Part shown: positions 35,521 through 45,385 of the stretch, one piece after another
How the letters are laid out: the number at the start of each line of letters is the position of its first letter
Position numbering within the stretch: the stretch's first letter is position 1
Assembly (NCBI GenBank): GCA_934644775.1
Contig: CAKUDB010000009.1
Span: forward strand, 1 to 64,000
Direction: 5' to 3'
Length of the DNA: 64,000 nucleotides
Origin: an uncultured bacterium
Lineage (GTDB): Bacteria; Vulcanimicrobiota; Xenobia; Xenobiales; Xenobiaceae
Program-made: the position numbers and the translations under genes
The notes under the pieces: model-generated
Database searches by the model: none
Seen by the model: the letters and a program-made list of their open reading frames with translations, nothing else
Told to the model about the DNA's origin: nothing

Positions 35521-37590
35521 TTATTTTTTGTCAGAGTTAGGCAGAAGCTCTTTAAGCAAAGCGTCGGCATGGTAGACGTGGCGCAAAGCTTCCAAAATAG
35601 CTGGAGAAGCTACCGAAATATGGCGGGCCTTCACTTCGTCATAGACAAAATTGCGCACCATACCGAATTGGTTGCGGTCGAAATTGAGGCCGACCAATTC
35701 CCCTTGGGTATTAAGGACAGGACTGCCGGAGTTGCCGCCGATAGTATCTGAGGTAGCCACAAAGACCATATTAGTAGTGGGATCGACTTCTCCTTGGTAG
35801 GTGCGCCAAGATTGGGGCACTTGAAAAGGAGCGATATTTTGGTGCGCTTGAGCCCGTTCATATAAGTTGCCCAAGGTAGTATGCCAACTTACCTCTTGGT
35901 TGCCGTCTTTATACCCTTTTACCAAGCCGTAAGAGAGGCGCAAAGTAAAGGTGGCGTCGGGAGGGGTAGCCCCTTTATCAATTTTAAAACGCTCAGCAGC
36001 AATTTTAGCATAGGCTTGTACTGTAGGAGCTTTAAAAATATTTTCGTAAGTTTGGCGCACTTGGCGAGCTTCACTATCTACAGCTAGAGCCAATTGGATC
36101 ATAGCATCGTTCGATTTTTTTAATTCCGCTAAACTGAGAGTTGCTAGACGTTCTCTCTCTTTTACGTCGGCTAAGCGGCAGTTGTCTACCAAATAGCTGG
36201 CTCGATCGGCTGGACTTTGGCCTTGCAAAATAGTTTGTACTTGGGGATTGTCAGCTCCCAAACGCTCGGCTAAGAAAGAAAAACTGGCATTAAGGCGGGC
36301 TTTTTCCACGTCGGCATAGATCGGAGCAGGCGAGAAGAGCTTTTGCTTAAGTGAATCGAGCTTAGTAGAGTTGTATTCGGGCAAATGGAGCTGAGTATTA
36401 TCCTTTTGGCTAGCCAAACGGACAATATGTCTAGCTATAGAAAATAAAGGACTTGGATAGGCGTCGCCCCTTTCCAAAAGATTATAAGGCTCTTCGATAA
36501 GGCGAGCCGTTTGGCAAGCTTCTTCTATCTCTTGCCAAGGAGTTTGGTCTTTTACCAAATGGCGCAACTTATCTTCTTGGGCTTTTTTGCGCTCCATAAT
36601 AGAAGTTTGGCATAAGCCCTGATACATACCGGTGTAGGCTTTGCGCGAATTGGCAATAGAGCGTATATCGTTATTGATCCGTCTAGCATTTTCGGGAGAG
36701 CGCTCGGCAAATTGTAAATAAGCCGCTTCCATAGCTCTGGCTCTAGCTAAACGATAAGGCAAAGTAAAGTTGCGCGTATGTAAGGTTTGGGCATAAGTTT
36801 CCAAACGATTGGTAGTACCGGGATGGCCTACTACAAATACTAAATCGTTTTCGGATGCTCCCTGAGGATTGATAGTAAAATAATGTTGCGGTTTAACTGG
36901 CTGACCATTTTCATAGACTCGGAAGATAGTTGCATCTAAACAAGTGCGCGGATATTCGAAATTGTCTGCATCGCCGCCAAAGAAAGCTACATCTTGCTCA
37001 GGAGCCCACACTAAGCGCACGTCGGTATATTTTTTATAAGTGTAAAGACAATACTGGCCGCCTTGGTAGAGGGTGACAACATCGCAACGCAACTTGGTAC
37101 GCTGGTTGGCCTCTTTCTCTATTTTGGCAATATTGGCTTTGCGAATAGTAGCCGCTTCTTCGGCGCTCATTTGGGGAGTAATAGAAGCATTTACCTGCTC
37201 AGTTACGTCGGTAATAGATTGTAAGCAATTTATTTCTAAGTTGGGCGCTTTTAATTCTTGGGCTCTAGTTTTGGCCAAAAAACCTTGGGCGATTAAATTG
37301 CGCTCGGGGGTACTCAATTCGGAGAGGGTATCGTCGGCTATATGATGATTAGTAATAACTAAGCCTTGGGAGGAGATAAAGCCTCCGGAGCCGCCATTAT
37401 TGAAGCGCACAGCTGCGTGCATAGCCTCATTAAGCCATTTATCGCTTAGCTCAAAATGATACTTTTGGGCTACTTGAGCTTTGGGAGGGGCGTTGAAAGG
37501 GAACATGCCTTCGTCGGCATAGCTTAAAGAAGGTAAAGCTAAGGCTACGGCTGCCCCTAGTAGTAGAGCGGAAAATTTAGGGTTAATCAT
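35521..37590 (-). CDS. S46 family dipeptidyl-peptidase (DPP7/DPP11 type)
   Basis: A 689-residue secreted serine peptidase that removes dipeptides from peptide N termini in the periplasm. A signal peptide ends near SLSYA. The trypsin-like triad is visible: His in VITNHHIADD, Asp in FFGGDADNFEYPR and Ser in TIGGNSGSPVLN. The length fits the family (~700). S46 peptidases are essentially confined to diderm bacteria and help asaccharolytic species use peptides. I cannot assign DPP7 (hydrophobic) versus DPP11 (acidic) specificity with confidence from the residues near the S1 pocket (DRNQFGMVRN). Confidence 0.93.
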   Translation of the reverse strand: MINPKFSALLLGAAVALALPSLSYADEGMFPFNAPPKAQVAQKYHFELSDKWLNEAMHAAVRFNNGGSGGFISSQGLVITNHHIADDTLSELSTPERNLIAQGFLAKTRAQELKAPNLEINCLQSITDVTEQVNASITPQMSAEEAATIRKANIAKIEKEANQRTKLRCDVVTLYQGGQYCLYTYKKYTDVRLVWAPEQDVAFFGGDADNFEYPRTCLDATIFRVYENGQPVKPQHYFTINPQGASENDLVFVVGHPGTTNRLETYAQTLHTRNFTLPYRLARARAMEAAYLQFAERSPENARRINNDIRSIANSRKAYTGMYQGLCQTSIMERKKAQEDKLRHLVKDQTPWQEIEEACQTARLIEEPYNLLERGDAYPSPLFSIARHIVRLASQKDNTQLHLPEYNSTKLDSLKQKLFSPAPIYADVEKARLNASFSFLAERLGADNPQVQTILQGQSPADRASYLVDNCRLADVKERERLATLSLAELKKSNDAMIQLALAVDSEARQVRQTYENIFKAPTVQAYAKIAAERFKIDKGATPPDATFTLRLSYGLVKGYKDGNQEVSWHTTLGNLYERAQAHQNIAPFQVPQSWRTYQGEVDPTTNMVFVATSDTIGGNSGSPVLNTQGELVGLNFDRNQFGMVRNFVYDEVKARHISVASPAILEALRHVYHADALLKELLPNSDKK

Positions 37591-37847
37591 GGAATGATAT
37601 TTCCCATTTAGAGTAGTCCTTTTCCTGCCGCTTCTATCTTGGGCTTTTATCCAGGCCTAAAGGCTAGCTACTTTTTTGAAAGGTTTAGCGCTATATACGG
37701 CAAAAAGTGGCCGACATAGGGTAGCCGAAGCTAAATTTACCAGAAAGCTCGGCCTCGATTTACAAGGTAAAAGGAGAAGATCCCGGCTCGGTAGGCAACA
37801 GAGCCGGATTTTCTTTTTAACCGCAGCTACGAAGGGAATATTTCTAG

Positions 37848-38513
37848 ATGGGTCAGCAAATTCTCATTATAGGTTTAGGCCAATTCGGTATGTCTTTGGC
37901 CAGAACGCTCTCCGAAAAAGGAGTAGAAGTTTTGGCCGTCGATCGCAATTTAGCTTTAGTGGAAGAAGCTTCCCTTTTTGTAGCTGATGCTATGCAGGTT
38001 AGAGTTACTGACGAAACTGATATGGCTAGGCTCGAGCCTGGCAAACGCGACGCTGCCGTTTGTGCTATTGGCGACAGCTCCAAAGAAGATTCGATCATTT
38101 GTACCGCTTTGCTAAGCCAATTGGGAACGCCATTTATTGTGGCTCGAGCTCGTGACTCTGTCCATAAACGGATCCTTAAAGCTGTAGGGGCCCATTTAGT
38201 AATTAACCCCGAGCGCGAATTTGGCCGTCGCTTTGCTACTCGCTTAATTAACCGCAATATGGTAGTCGATACCGATTTGGGGGACGATTGTTTGCTGACC
38301 GAAATTAGGGTACAGCCGGGCATGGTAGGTAAAAACTTAATCGAATTGGAATTGCCCAAACGTTTTGAAGTGATGGTAGCGGGTATTCGCAGTTATGAAG
38401 ATCCTTCCAAAATTATCCATCCCAATCCGAGTATCCCTTTAAGAGCCGACGACAGATTGATTATCGTTTCTAACGAGCGGGCTATTGTTGAATTGCAAAA
38501 GAACTTTCGCTAA
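37848..38513 (+). CDS. trkA: Potassium uptake regulator, TrkA/KtrA type (RCK)
   Basis: A 221-residue cytosolic protein with one RCK unit. The N-terminal Rossmann half has QILIIGLGQFGMSLARTL and the following acidic strand VLAVDRN, which bind nucleotide (NAD or ATP/ADP). The C-terminal half (EIRVQPGMVGKNLIEL, DDRLIIVS) is RCK_C. This single-unit layout matches KtrA rather than double-unit TrkA. It gates the membrane subunit encoded 12 bases downstream. Confidence 0.93.
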   Translation: MGQQILIIGLGQFGMSLARTLSEKGVEVLAVDRNLALVEEASLFVADAMQVRVTDETDMARLEPGKRDAAVCAIGDSSKEDSIICTALLSQLGTPFIVARARDSVHKRILKAVGAHLVINPEREFGRRFATRLINRNMVVDTDLGDDCLLTEIRVQPGMVGKNLIELELPKRFEVMVAGIRSYEDPSKIIHPNPSIPLRADDRLIIVSNERAIVELQKNFR

Positions 38514-38525
38514 AAGTATTGAGCT

Positions 38526-40559
38526 ATGCTAGATAAAATTGCGGCTATATATAATCGCTTGGGCCAAGCGGCTAATGGTTCGGCTTTCAGCAGTGCGGCT
38601 ATAGCTTTGTCGCCGTTGGCTTTTATCTTTTGGGGTTTAGATCTAGATGATGGCATAATCTCTCCTTTTCGAAGCACTTGCGCCGTCCTTACGCTTATAC
38701 TGACAGTTCTGATTGGACTATTTTGGGATAAACAGCCCCGCTTAGGTAAATATTTAGCTTTAGCCGACGCTTTAGCTTGCGTGGGGGCAGCCGGGCGCTA
38801 TATCTTTAGCGATCCCTTTTCAGCCTTGACAGTTTTTGTAGCCGTTGCCACATTGCTAAATGCTGTTTTCCATTATCAAGGAAGCCATAAAACGCAAGCC
38901 AAGCATTCTAAGCAAGTGGGAATAGAATCTATAAGTGGTGCCGTAGGCGGTTTTGTCGGCCTATTTTTTATTACCTGGTTCTTATGTGGTTTGGACAACC
39001 AATTAGGCCTCTCCCTATGCGCTTGCGGCGGTTTAATTTGTCAGATGATTTTCTATAAATGGTCGCTGAAGCTGAAATCTCGCTTGCCTAAGGCGATCGT
39101 TTTAGTTTGTTTCTTCTCTATCTGTTTAAGTTTTTTGGCTCAGGGGACTTGGCTGACCGTCACTTGTTTAGCGCTAACCATCTTTTTAGACGTCTTCTTT
39201 GTCAATAGTTACGGCAATTTACAACTGCGTGAAGATTTTGGCGTTGATTTCTTTCTCAATCGTCCGGCCCGCTTCTTGTTGCTAACTTTTGTGCTTCTTT
39301 GTACGGTAGGCTCTATCTTACTCTATTTGCCTATTTCTTCAGCCCACGACTTAAATTACCTCGACGCCGCCTTTATGGCTGTAAGTGCCTCTTGTGTCAC
39401 TGGCCTAACTTGCTTAGATTTAGAACATGATTTTACCGTTTACGGTAAGCTCTTTTTGGCCATATTAGTACAATTGGGCGGTTTAGGTATGATGGGTACG
39501 GCCTCTTTAGCTATGCATGCTATGGGACGCAGGCTCAGTTTGCGCCATGAGCGTCTATTAGCTTCACTTTCGGAAACGGAAAGCGGCCCCAATCTTATGC
39601 GCTCCCTTTACATTATCGTTATTTACGTATTTGTCTTGGAAAGTATCGGCGCTTTGATAATAAGCACTTGTCTTATGGGGCAGGGAATAGCTTTCCCCGA
39701 AGCTTTGGGTAAAGGTGCTTTTATGGCCGTTTCCGCTTTTTGTAATGCTGGCATGAGCCCGGAAAGTAGCAATTTAGTAAAATATGTACACTTACCAACT
39801 ATACTCTATACTGTAGCTTTTTTAGTTATTTGTGGTGGTATGTCGCCTTTAACTTTTTTAGCTTTACCTTTATGGTTTAGGCGTCGCCATATATCTTTAG
39901 CTAGTTTTTTAGCTTTAGTCACTACGGCTTTACTGTTACTTTTAGGTACTACTGTCTATATGACGTTGGAATGGAATGGTATTTTTGCCCATTTAGCTCC
40001 GTTTGATAAATTGCATAACGCTTTTTTCCTCTCGGCTGTAGGGCGAACGGCTGGTTTTAATGCTGTCGATATAAGTAACTTGAGTCCACTTAGTACCCTT
40101 ATGACTCTCGTCTTTATGTTGATAGGCGGTTGCCCTGGAGGTACGGCTGGTGGCATGAAGACTGTCACCGTAGCTATTATGTTTTTAGCCTTTTGGACAG
40201 ACTTAAATCAGGAAAAAGAGGTCGTTTGTCGCCGTCGTTTGGTGCCACACGATGTAGTCAGGCGTACTATTACTATTTTAATGGCTTTTATGCTTACCTT
40301 AGCTACTGTTTTAACTTTACTCTTTACGACTCAAACTATCGCTCCCAAATGGCTACTTTTTGAAGCCGTCTCCGCTTTGGGAACTGTAGGTATGAGCTTG
40401 GGTGCTACTTCTCAATTAGACGAAATAGGTAAAATTATCATTATGTTTACGATGTTTTGTGGTCGAATCGGCCCTATTTCTATTTTCGCTGTTATGGCCG
40501 ACGACAGATCTGTCCAACATGAAGTAGGCTATCCTCAAGAGCATATCCCCTTAACTTAG
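38526..40559 (+). CDS. trkH: TrkH/KtrB potassium transporter with long N-terminal membrane extension
   Basis: A 677-residue membrane subunit. The four pore repeats are readable: SASCVTGLTCL, SAFCNAGMS, SAVGRTAGFNAVD and SALGTVGMSLG, giving the selectivity glycines. The transporter core begins around residue 250. The first ~240 residues are an extra hydrophobic region with perhaps seven membrane segments, so the protein is about 200 residues longer than KtrB or TrkH. Similar long forms exist in some diderm phyla. It is co-transcribed with trkA. Confidence 0.92.
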   Translation: MLDKIAAIYNRLGQAANGSAFSSAAIALSPLAFIFWGLDLDDGIISPFRSTCAVLTLILTVLIGLFWDKQPRLGKYLALADALACVGAAGRYIFSDPFSALTVFVAVATLLNAVFHYQGSHKTQAKHSKQVGIESISGAVGGFVGLFFITWFLCGLDNQLGLSLCACGGLICQMIFYKWSLKLKSRLPKAIVLVCFFSICLSFLAQGTWLTVTCLALTIFLDVFFVNSYGNLQLREDFGVDFFLNRPARFLLLTFVLLCTVGSILLYLPISSAHDLNYLDAAFMAVSASCVTGLTCLDLEHDFTVYGKLFLAILVQLGGLGMMGTASLAMHAMGRRLSLRHERLLASLSETESGPNLMRSLYIIVIYVFVLESIGALIISTCLMGQGIAFPEALGKGAFMAVSAFCNAGMSPESSNLVKYVHLPTILYTVAFLVICGGMSPLTFLALPLWFRRRHISLASFLALVTTALLLLLGTTVYMTLEWNGIFAHLAPFDKLHNAFFLSAVGRTAGFNAVDISNLSPLSTLMTLVFMLIGGCPGGTAGGMKTVTVAIMFLAFWTDLNQEKEVVCRRRLVPHDVVRRTITILMAFMLTLATVLTLLFTTQTIAPKWLLFEAVSALGTVGMSLGATSQLDEIGKIIIMFTMFCGRIGPISIFAVMADDRSVQHEVGYPQEHIPLT

Positions 40560-40593
40560 AGCCAAATTGGGCTAGTGGGCAGGAGTAAAAAAG

Positions 40594-41250
40594 ATGAAAA
40601 TTGCAAAATCGATCAGGATAAGCATTTGGTGTTTTATACTTTTCAATTTGGCTGTCGCTTATTGCTGTATTTGGATCTTTGCTCGCATGTTGCCTTCCAT
40701 AGAGGCGGTCATGGCCAATAACGAAACAACTATTCATGCTTCTATGGGTATGATGGCTATGCTTACTCAAGAGCACGGCGGTCTCATTCGTCGAGTTCAA
40801 GCTCAGCCGAAATTTGAGCATTTCTTGCGCGAGGCGGAAAGTTGTGTCAGTGAAGAGGGCGAGCAGAACTATCTCGATATTATCAGGCAGAATTATCAAG
40901 CCGCTTTCGACAGAAAAAAATTGGAATTTAATATTGTAGTCGACGCTGTAGTTCAGTTAGAGATGCTCAACCAAAAAGCCATGCACAATTCTATTAAGCA
41001 AGCCGAAACTATGGGACGTACTGGAGCTTGGGGAATTGTCTTTATGGCGGCTATGAATTTCGTGGCCGGCTTAATCTTTTTGCACAATTTGAGTATAAAA
41101 TTTATCGAGCCGCTCGAAGAAGTTGAGCATACTATTAGCGATTTCAAAAGGGGTAACACTATGCGTCGCTGTGTCGTTTCCAATCAGTCGATGGGTATGG
41201 AAAAGGTCATGCGCAACTTGAATGATCTTTTAGACTCGATCAATAAGTAG
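40594..41250 (+). CDS. Orphan membrane sensor with HAMP-like domain
   Basis: A 218-residue protein with a membrane segment at ~7-30, an outer domain of ~100 mostly helical residues, a second segment at ~143-165 and then ~50 cytoplasmic residues. That tail (FIEPLEEVEHTISDFKRG) resembles HAMP. No kinase, methyl-accepting or cyclase domain follows, so it is a truncated sensor or works through a partner. It lies 34 bases after trkH with GGCAGGAG upstream, and may modulate K+ uptake; that is only positional inference. Confidence 0.7.
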   Translation: MKIAKSIRISIWCFILFNLAVAYCCIWIFARMLPSIEAVMANNETTIHASMGMMAMLTQEHGGLIRRVQAQPKFEHFLREAESCVSEEGEQNYLDIIRQNYQAAFDRKKLEFNIVVDAVVQLEMLNQKAMHNSIKQAETMGRTGAWGIVFMAAMNFVAGLIFLHNLSIKFIEPLEEVEHTISDFKRGNTMRRCVVSNQSMGMEKVMRNLNDLLDSINK

Positions 41251-41272
41251 ATTTTTTGTTCTATTATGGGAT

Positions 41273-42241
41273 GTGAATAAAGATATGGAACTCAATCATT
41301 ATACGGTTATCGACGTCGAATTGGCTAATTTTAATCCCAGTTCTATTTGTCAAATTGCTCTTCAAGAGGTTCTTAACCACCAAGTTATTTTCGAAGCTTC
41401 ATCTTTAATTAACCCCCAGGAAAGATTTGCTTCTATTTGTGTGGGAGTCCATGGTATCCAATATCAGGACGTCAAAAAAGCTCCTACTTTAGAGCAATAT
41501 TGGCCGACTATCAAGGATCACTGTTTAAATACTGTTCTAGTAGCCCATAATGCTATTTTTGATGTTTCAGCCTTAAATGCGTCTTTGGAAAAATATCATA
41601 TTTTGCTGGATGACAATTTTACTTATGTTTGTACTATGCTTTTAGCCAAACGTCTTTTGCCTGAGCGGGTCAGTAAATCAAGAAAAAAAGTGCTCCCTGG
41701 AGAAGATTCTACCAAATATGGCTTCGGCTTAGCCTCTTTATGTCAACATTATCATATCAATATGTTTAAACACCATGACGCTTTTTCTGATGTTGTGGCT
41801 TGTCATTCCCTTTTAGAAAAATTACTCCAAAGTGGAGAACTGGTTGCAGCCGATTTCCACGAATTTCGCCATCCTCTCGACCGGGATTCAGCTCTTACTT
41901 TAGCAGAAGATGGGGGAGCTAAGTCACGCTCTTTGCCCAAAATTGGCCAAAATGGAGTAAGATACTCTTTTACTGGTAAATTTACTTATGGATCGCGCTC
42001 CAAGATAGCTCGATTGGCAGAAAAAAATGGCGGCATAGTCAGAAATTCGGTGCAATTAGATACCGATTATCTAGTCGTAGGCAGTCAGAGCAGCCGAGGC
42101 AGCCTTAAAGCTGAAGATTCGGTTAAAGAGCAAAAAGCCAAACAAATGATCGAGCAAGGTTATCTTTTGGCTATTATTAGCGAAGCCGAATTTTTACAAG
42201 GCTTAAAGGTGGCTCCTCTAAATAGTGAAAAACAACAGTAA
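41273..42241 (+). CDS. DEDDh exonuclease fused to a BRCT domain
   Basis: A 322-residue protein. Residues ~8-175 are a DnaQ-like 3'-5' exonuclease with ExoI VIDVELAN (Asp and Glu), ExoII VAHNAIFDV and ExoIII HHDAFSDV. Residues ~225-310 are a BRCT domain (VRYSFTGKF, GGIVRNSVQLDTDYLVVG). The pairing is known in PolC-like and DNA-repair proteins. The start is GTG 41273; ATG four codons on is an alternative. The exonuclease residues look complete. Confidence 0.88.
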   Translation: MNKDMELNHYTVIDVELANFNPSSICQIALQEVLNHQVIFEASSLINPQERFASICVGVHGIQYQDVKKAPTLEQYWPTIKDHCLNTVLVAHNAIFDVSALNASLEKYHILLDDNFTYVCTMLLAKRLLPERVSKSRKKVLPGEDSTKYGFGLASLCQHYHINMFKHHDAFSDVVACHSLLEKLLQSGELVAADFHEFRHPLDRDSALTLAEDGGAKSRSLPKIGQNGVRYSFTGKFTYGSRSKIARLAEKNGGIVRNSVQLDTDYLVVGSQSSRGSLKAEDSVKEQKAKQMIEQGYLLAIISEAEFLQGLKVAPLNSEKQQ

Positions 42242-42346
42242 AATTGTCTAGCAATGGGCTTATCCTTGACAAAGGGCGGCTATGTTGTAGACTTTTGAGG
42301 CGTTTGTTGTCGGCAGATTGCAAAAATATCAGAAAGCGTATTTATT

Positions 42347-44296
42347 GTGAGCTTTAAAAATTTAGTCAAGACTTTGGGACGAGTTCTCAAATATCTTTTG
42401 CCTTATTGGAAAATTGTTATTATAGCCTTGCTTTTTAATCTATTATCGACGGGTACTCGTCTGTGTCAGGCTAAATTTGTGGGTTGGATTATGGATCTTA
42501 TGTCCAAAGGCAGTCCGACGGTAGCGGCAATGGTAGAACCGGTACCTAGCCAGCAAGAGCAAAGGCTTAAGGCGTCTGGCCTAACTCCCTACGGCGAGAA
42601 GGACAAACTGGAGAAAGAAAATCCCAAGAGCAGCCCTGCGGTGGCAGACGATTCTGCCCAAAATAGCCCTAAAGCTAGTGCTCAAGAATCGGCTTTCAAT
42701 CAGTTCTTTAGCTACGACGACGGGCGCAATCCTTTTATGACGCTCAACTACGTCTGTTTGCTTTTCTTAATCGTTATGGCCATAATGGGCGTATGTACCT
42801 ATTTCCAAAAATATTGTACCGACCAGTGTGGCCAATTGGCTATACGTGATTTCCGCAACAACGTTTTTTGTTCGCTGCAGCGTTTGCCTATCAAATTTTT
42901 TGACAAAATGCGCTCCGGTGAAGTGCTCTCTCGCTCTACTACCGATGTTATTACTGCTTCTGGTGTTTTTAGCTTGCTTTCCGAGTTTACTAAAAACTTT
43001 TTAATGGTAGTTGGTTGCTTTGTCTGGATGTTCTGGCGCGATTGGCAAATGACTATTGTGGTTTTACTTATTAGCCCTATGGTAGCTATTGCCATTAGCA
43101 ATTTCGGCGCCAAAATTGGCCAAAAAACCAGCAAATTGCAAGCTCGCTTAGCCGATCTTTCCGCTTTGCAATTCGAAAATGTTTCAGCTATAAAAGTTGT
43201 CAAAGCCAATAGCCGTGAAGACTATGAATACAAGCGCTTTTTAAATCGCAATGAAGACAACTATGCTGCCCAAATGAAAGTTGTGCAAGTACAATCTATG
43301 CAATCTCCTGTAGTGGAATTTTTGGGCATTATCGGCATTATTATTATCGTTTGGTTTGGGGCTACTCGCATTTTGCAAGGCCAAGTCAGCTTTTCCCAAA
43401 TGACCGAATATTGGGCCCTTATGGCTATGACTAGCCACCCTCTGTCGGTACTTTCCACTTTCTACGGCAGTTGCCAAAACTCGGCTGCCGCCGCTGTACG
43501 TGCTTTCGAAATTATCGATTCCGCTCCTGAAACTTCCAGCCCTGATGCCATTGAATTGCCTCAAGTTAAAGGTGAAGTCGAGTTTGAAAATGTCTCTTTT
43601 GCTTACGAAAAAGATAAGCCAGTTTTAGATAAGGTCAACTTAAAGATTAAACCGGGCGAATTTGTGGCTATTGTAGGTACTAACGGCTCAGGAAAATCTA
43701 CTTTGGTCAATATGTTGGAGCGCTTCTATGCTCCCGACTCAGGTAAAATTAAAATTGATGGCTATGATATTGCCAAAGTAACTTTAGATTCGCTCCGCTC
43801 CCAAGTCGGTATCGTCTTCCAAGAATCGATCCTCTTCCGCGATACTATTTATGAAAATGTGCGTTACGGCAACTTAAATGCCAGTGAGGACGAAATTAGA
43901 GAAGCCATTACTATGTCGGGTGCTGATGAATTTATTAGTGATTTCCCCGAAGGCTTAGATACTAATGTGGGCGAGCGTGGCTCGGCCCTTTCCGGCGGTC
44001 AGCGCCAGCGTTTGGCTGTAGCTCGAGCTTTAGTACATAATCCACATATTTTAATTTTAGATGAATATACTTCCGGTTTAGACGCCAACGCCGAGAGCAA
44101 TTTAACTGAAGTTATCGATAGCTCTATGAAAGGGCGCACTTGTTTAGTTATTGCTCACCGCTTAGCTACTATTCGCCACGCCGATCGTATCGTAGTTATG
44201 AATGCTGGCAAAATAGCCGAAGAAGGCTCCCACAGCGAACTTATAGCTAAAAATGGCCTCTATTGTCGAATTTTCGAAACGCAAGCAGTAATTTAG
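42347..44296 (+). CDS. ABC exporter, fused membrane and ATPase domains
   Basis: A 649-residue half-transporter of the MsbA/lipid or multidrug type that acts as a dimer. Six membrane segments precede the ATPase: Walker A GTNGSGKST, Q-loop VFQES, signature LSGGQRQR, Walker B ILILDEYTSGLD and H-loop IAHRL. A ~75-residue polar insert (about 53-125, rich in Lys, Ser and Pro) lies between the first two membrane segments, longer than normal. It starts at GTG. Substrate unknown. Confidence 0.92.
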   Translation: MSFKNLVKTLGRVLKYLLPYWKIVIIALLFNLLSTGTRLCQAKFVGWIMDLMSKGSPTVAAMVEPVPSQQEQRLKASGLTPYGEKDKLEKENPKSSPAVADDSAQNSPKASAQESAFNQFFSYDDGRNPFMTLNYVCLLFLIVMAIMGVCTYFQKYCTDQCGQLAIRDFRNNVFCSLQRLPIKFFDKMRSGEVLSRSTTDVITASGVFSLLSEFTKNFLMVVGCFVWMFWRDWQMTIVVLLISPMVAIAISNFGAKIGQKTSKLQARLADLSALQFENVSAIKVVKANSREDYEYKRFLNRNEDNYAAQMKVVQVQSMQSPVVEFLGIIGIIIIVWFGATRILQGQVSFSQMTEYWALMAMTSHPLSVLSTFYGSCQNSAAAAVRAFEIIDSAPETSSPDAIELPQVKGEVEFENVSFAYEKDKPVLDKVNLKIKPGEFVAIVGTNGSGKSTLVNMLERFYAPDSGKIKIDGYDIAKVTLDSLRSQVGIVFQESILFRDTIYENVRYGNLNASEDEIREAITMSGADEFISDFPEGLDTNVGERGSALSGGQRQRLAVARALVHNPHILILDEYTSGLDANAESNLTEVIDSSMKGRTCLVIAHRLATIRHADRIVVMNAGKIAEEGSHSELIAKNGLYCRIFETQAVI

Positions 44297-44357
44297 GTTG
44301 TAACTAGCCCTTAACCAACAGAGCTGCCACCCAAATTGGGGCGTTTGGGCAGCGCAG

Positions 44358-45383
44358 TTATGGATTACATTTTTTGCAAGGGGAGTAACCGTCGCTAATT
44401 AAGCTGCTGCGTGAACCTGTGTATTCTTCACGATTTTTGCTGCTTATGCGAGCGGCGCTGCTGCAACCGGGACGGTGGAATTTGTGGGTGTTGTTATTAA
44501 GGACATAAATATTAACAGCTACGCTTTTGGACGAAGACGAAGTGCTTGCTTTGGAATAACTGGAGCTCTTCGTTACCGAACGTTGAGAGGAAGAACTATA
44601 GCTTTTCTGAGTTTGCTTTTTTGCAACGGTAGTTCCGCCTGTATAAGTGCTGGTACCGGTTTTGTAGTTTATGCTAATTTGTGGCTGTACATTGTAACAA
44701 TAAACATTAAAAAGAACGCTGCGGCCACCATCTTCGGTGGACATAGCTTCCATAAGTACGCCGTGAGCTACTAAGTTATTACCTTTAAAAACTGGTGTAA
44801 CGCGATAAAGTACGTGTTTGCCGGTTTCCTTTACGTAGTCGGCTACCATATTTTCAAAAGGCAACATACCTTGCACATTTAAGTATCTGGTGCCGGTAAT
44901 TAAGTTGCAAGGATTGGCATTTTCGGCTGTAAGCTGGTAGCCGATTAAATGGCAGCGGTTGTAAAGATATTTACCATCTACGCAATCGTATTTAGCTAAA
45001 TGCCAACCGCTAGGTTTTACCTGGCCGATTTTGCCACGCTTGGTTGTGGGCATAAGGTCGCGGCCTACATTAGCCATAGCGGTACCGCAGCGCCCTAAGT
45101 TGTCTAATTGGCTGTATTTTTCGTAAGAGCGTGATACTCGGTCAGCTTTAGTGAAAAAAGGTACGTTTTTGTTGATAACAGCATAAGGTTTGCCAGAGTA
45201 GGCCGGAACCGAAGCTAAAGAAAAGCGGCCCATACTGATCGGGTTGGCAATACGACCCGAAGAAGCGGCTAACAATTGAAAATCGCTATTGTCAGCAGCC
45301 ATAGTCGGCAAGACTAAGCTTAAAGCAAAAAGCAGTGATAAGAAAAATAGGCTAAATTTGGATAATTTATATTTACTGTACAT
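44358..45383 (-). CDS. Secreted DNA/RNA non-specific endonuclease with C-terminal Cys domain
   Basis: A 341-residue exported nuclease. After the signal peptide (ends near TMAA) comes a nuclease of the DNA-entry EndA/Spd type, with YNRCHLIGYQL standing for the DRGH active-site motif and NPCNLITGTRYLNVQGM following. A Ser-rich linker (~245-285) leads to a small C-terminal domain (HKFHRPGCSS and CKKCNP) that resembles an Ada-type zinc site. Cleavage is probably outside the cell. It may feed on DNA or digest extracellular traps. The upstream gene ends two bases earlier. Confidence 0.87.
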   Translation of the reverse strand: MYSKYKLSKFSLFFLSLLFALSLVLPTMAADNSDFQLLAASSGRIANPISMGRFSLASVPAYSGKPYAVINKNVPFFTKADRVSRSYEKYSQLDNLGRCGTAMANVGRDLMPTTKRGKIGQVKPSGWHLAKYDCVDGKYLYNRCHLIGYQLTAENANPCNLITGTRYLNVQGMLPFENMVADYVKETGKHVLYRVTPVFKGNNLVAHGVLMEAMSTEDGGRSVLFNVYCYNVQPQISINYKTGTSTYTGGTTVAKKQTQKSYSSSSQRSVTKSSSYSKASTSSSSKSVAVNIYVLNNNTHKFHRPGCSSAARISSKNREEYTGSRSSLISDGYSPCKKCNP

Positions 45384-45385
45384 AA

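Noticed and set aside
44300..44357. Terminator between the ABC exporter and the secreted nuclease
   Set aside because: A CCCAAA/TTTGGG stem exists, but bulges and the absence of a T-run on the plus strand make it weak.
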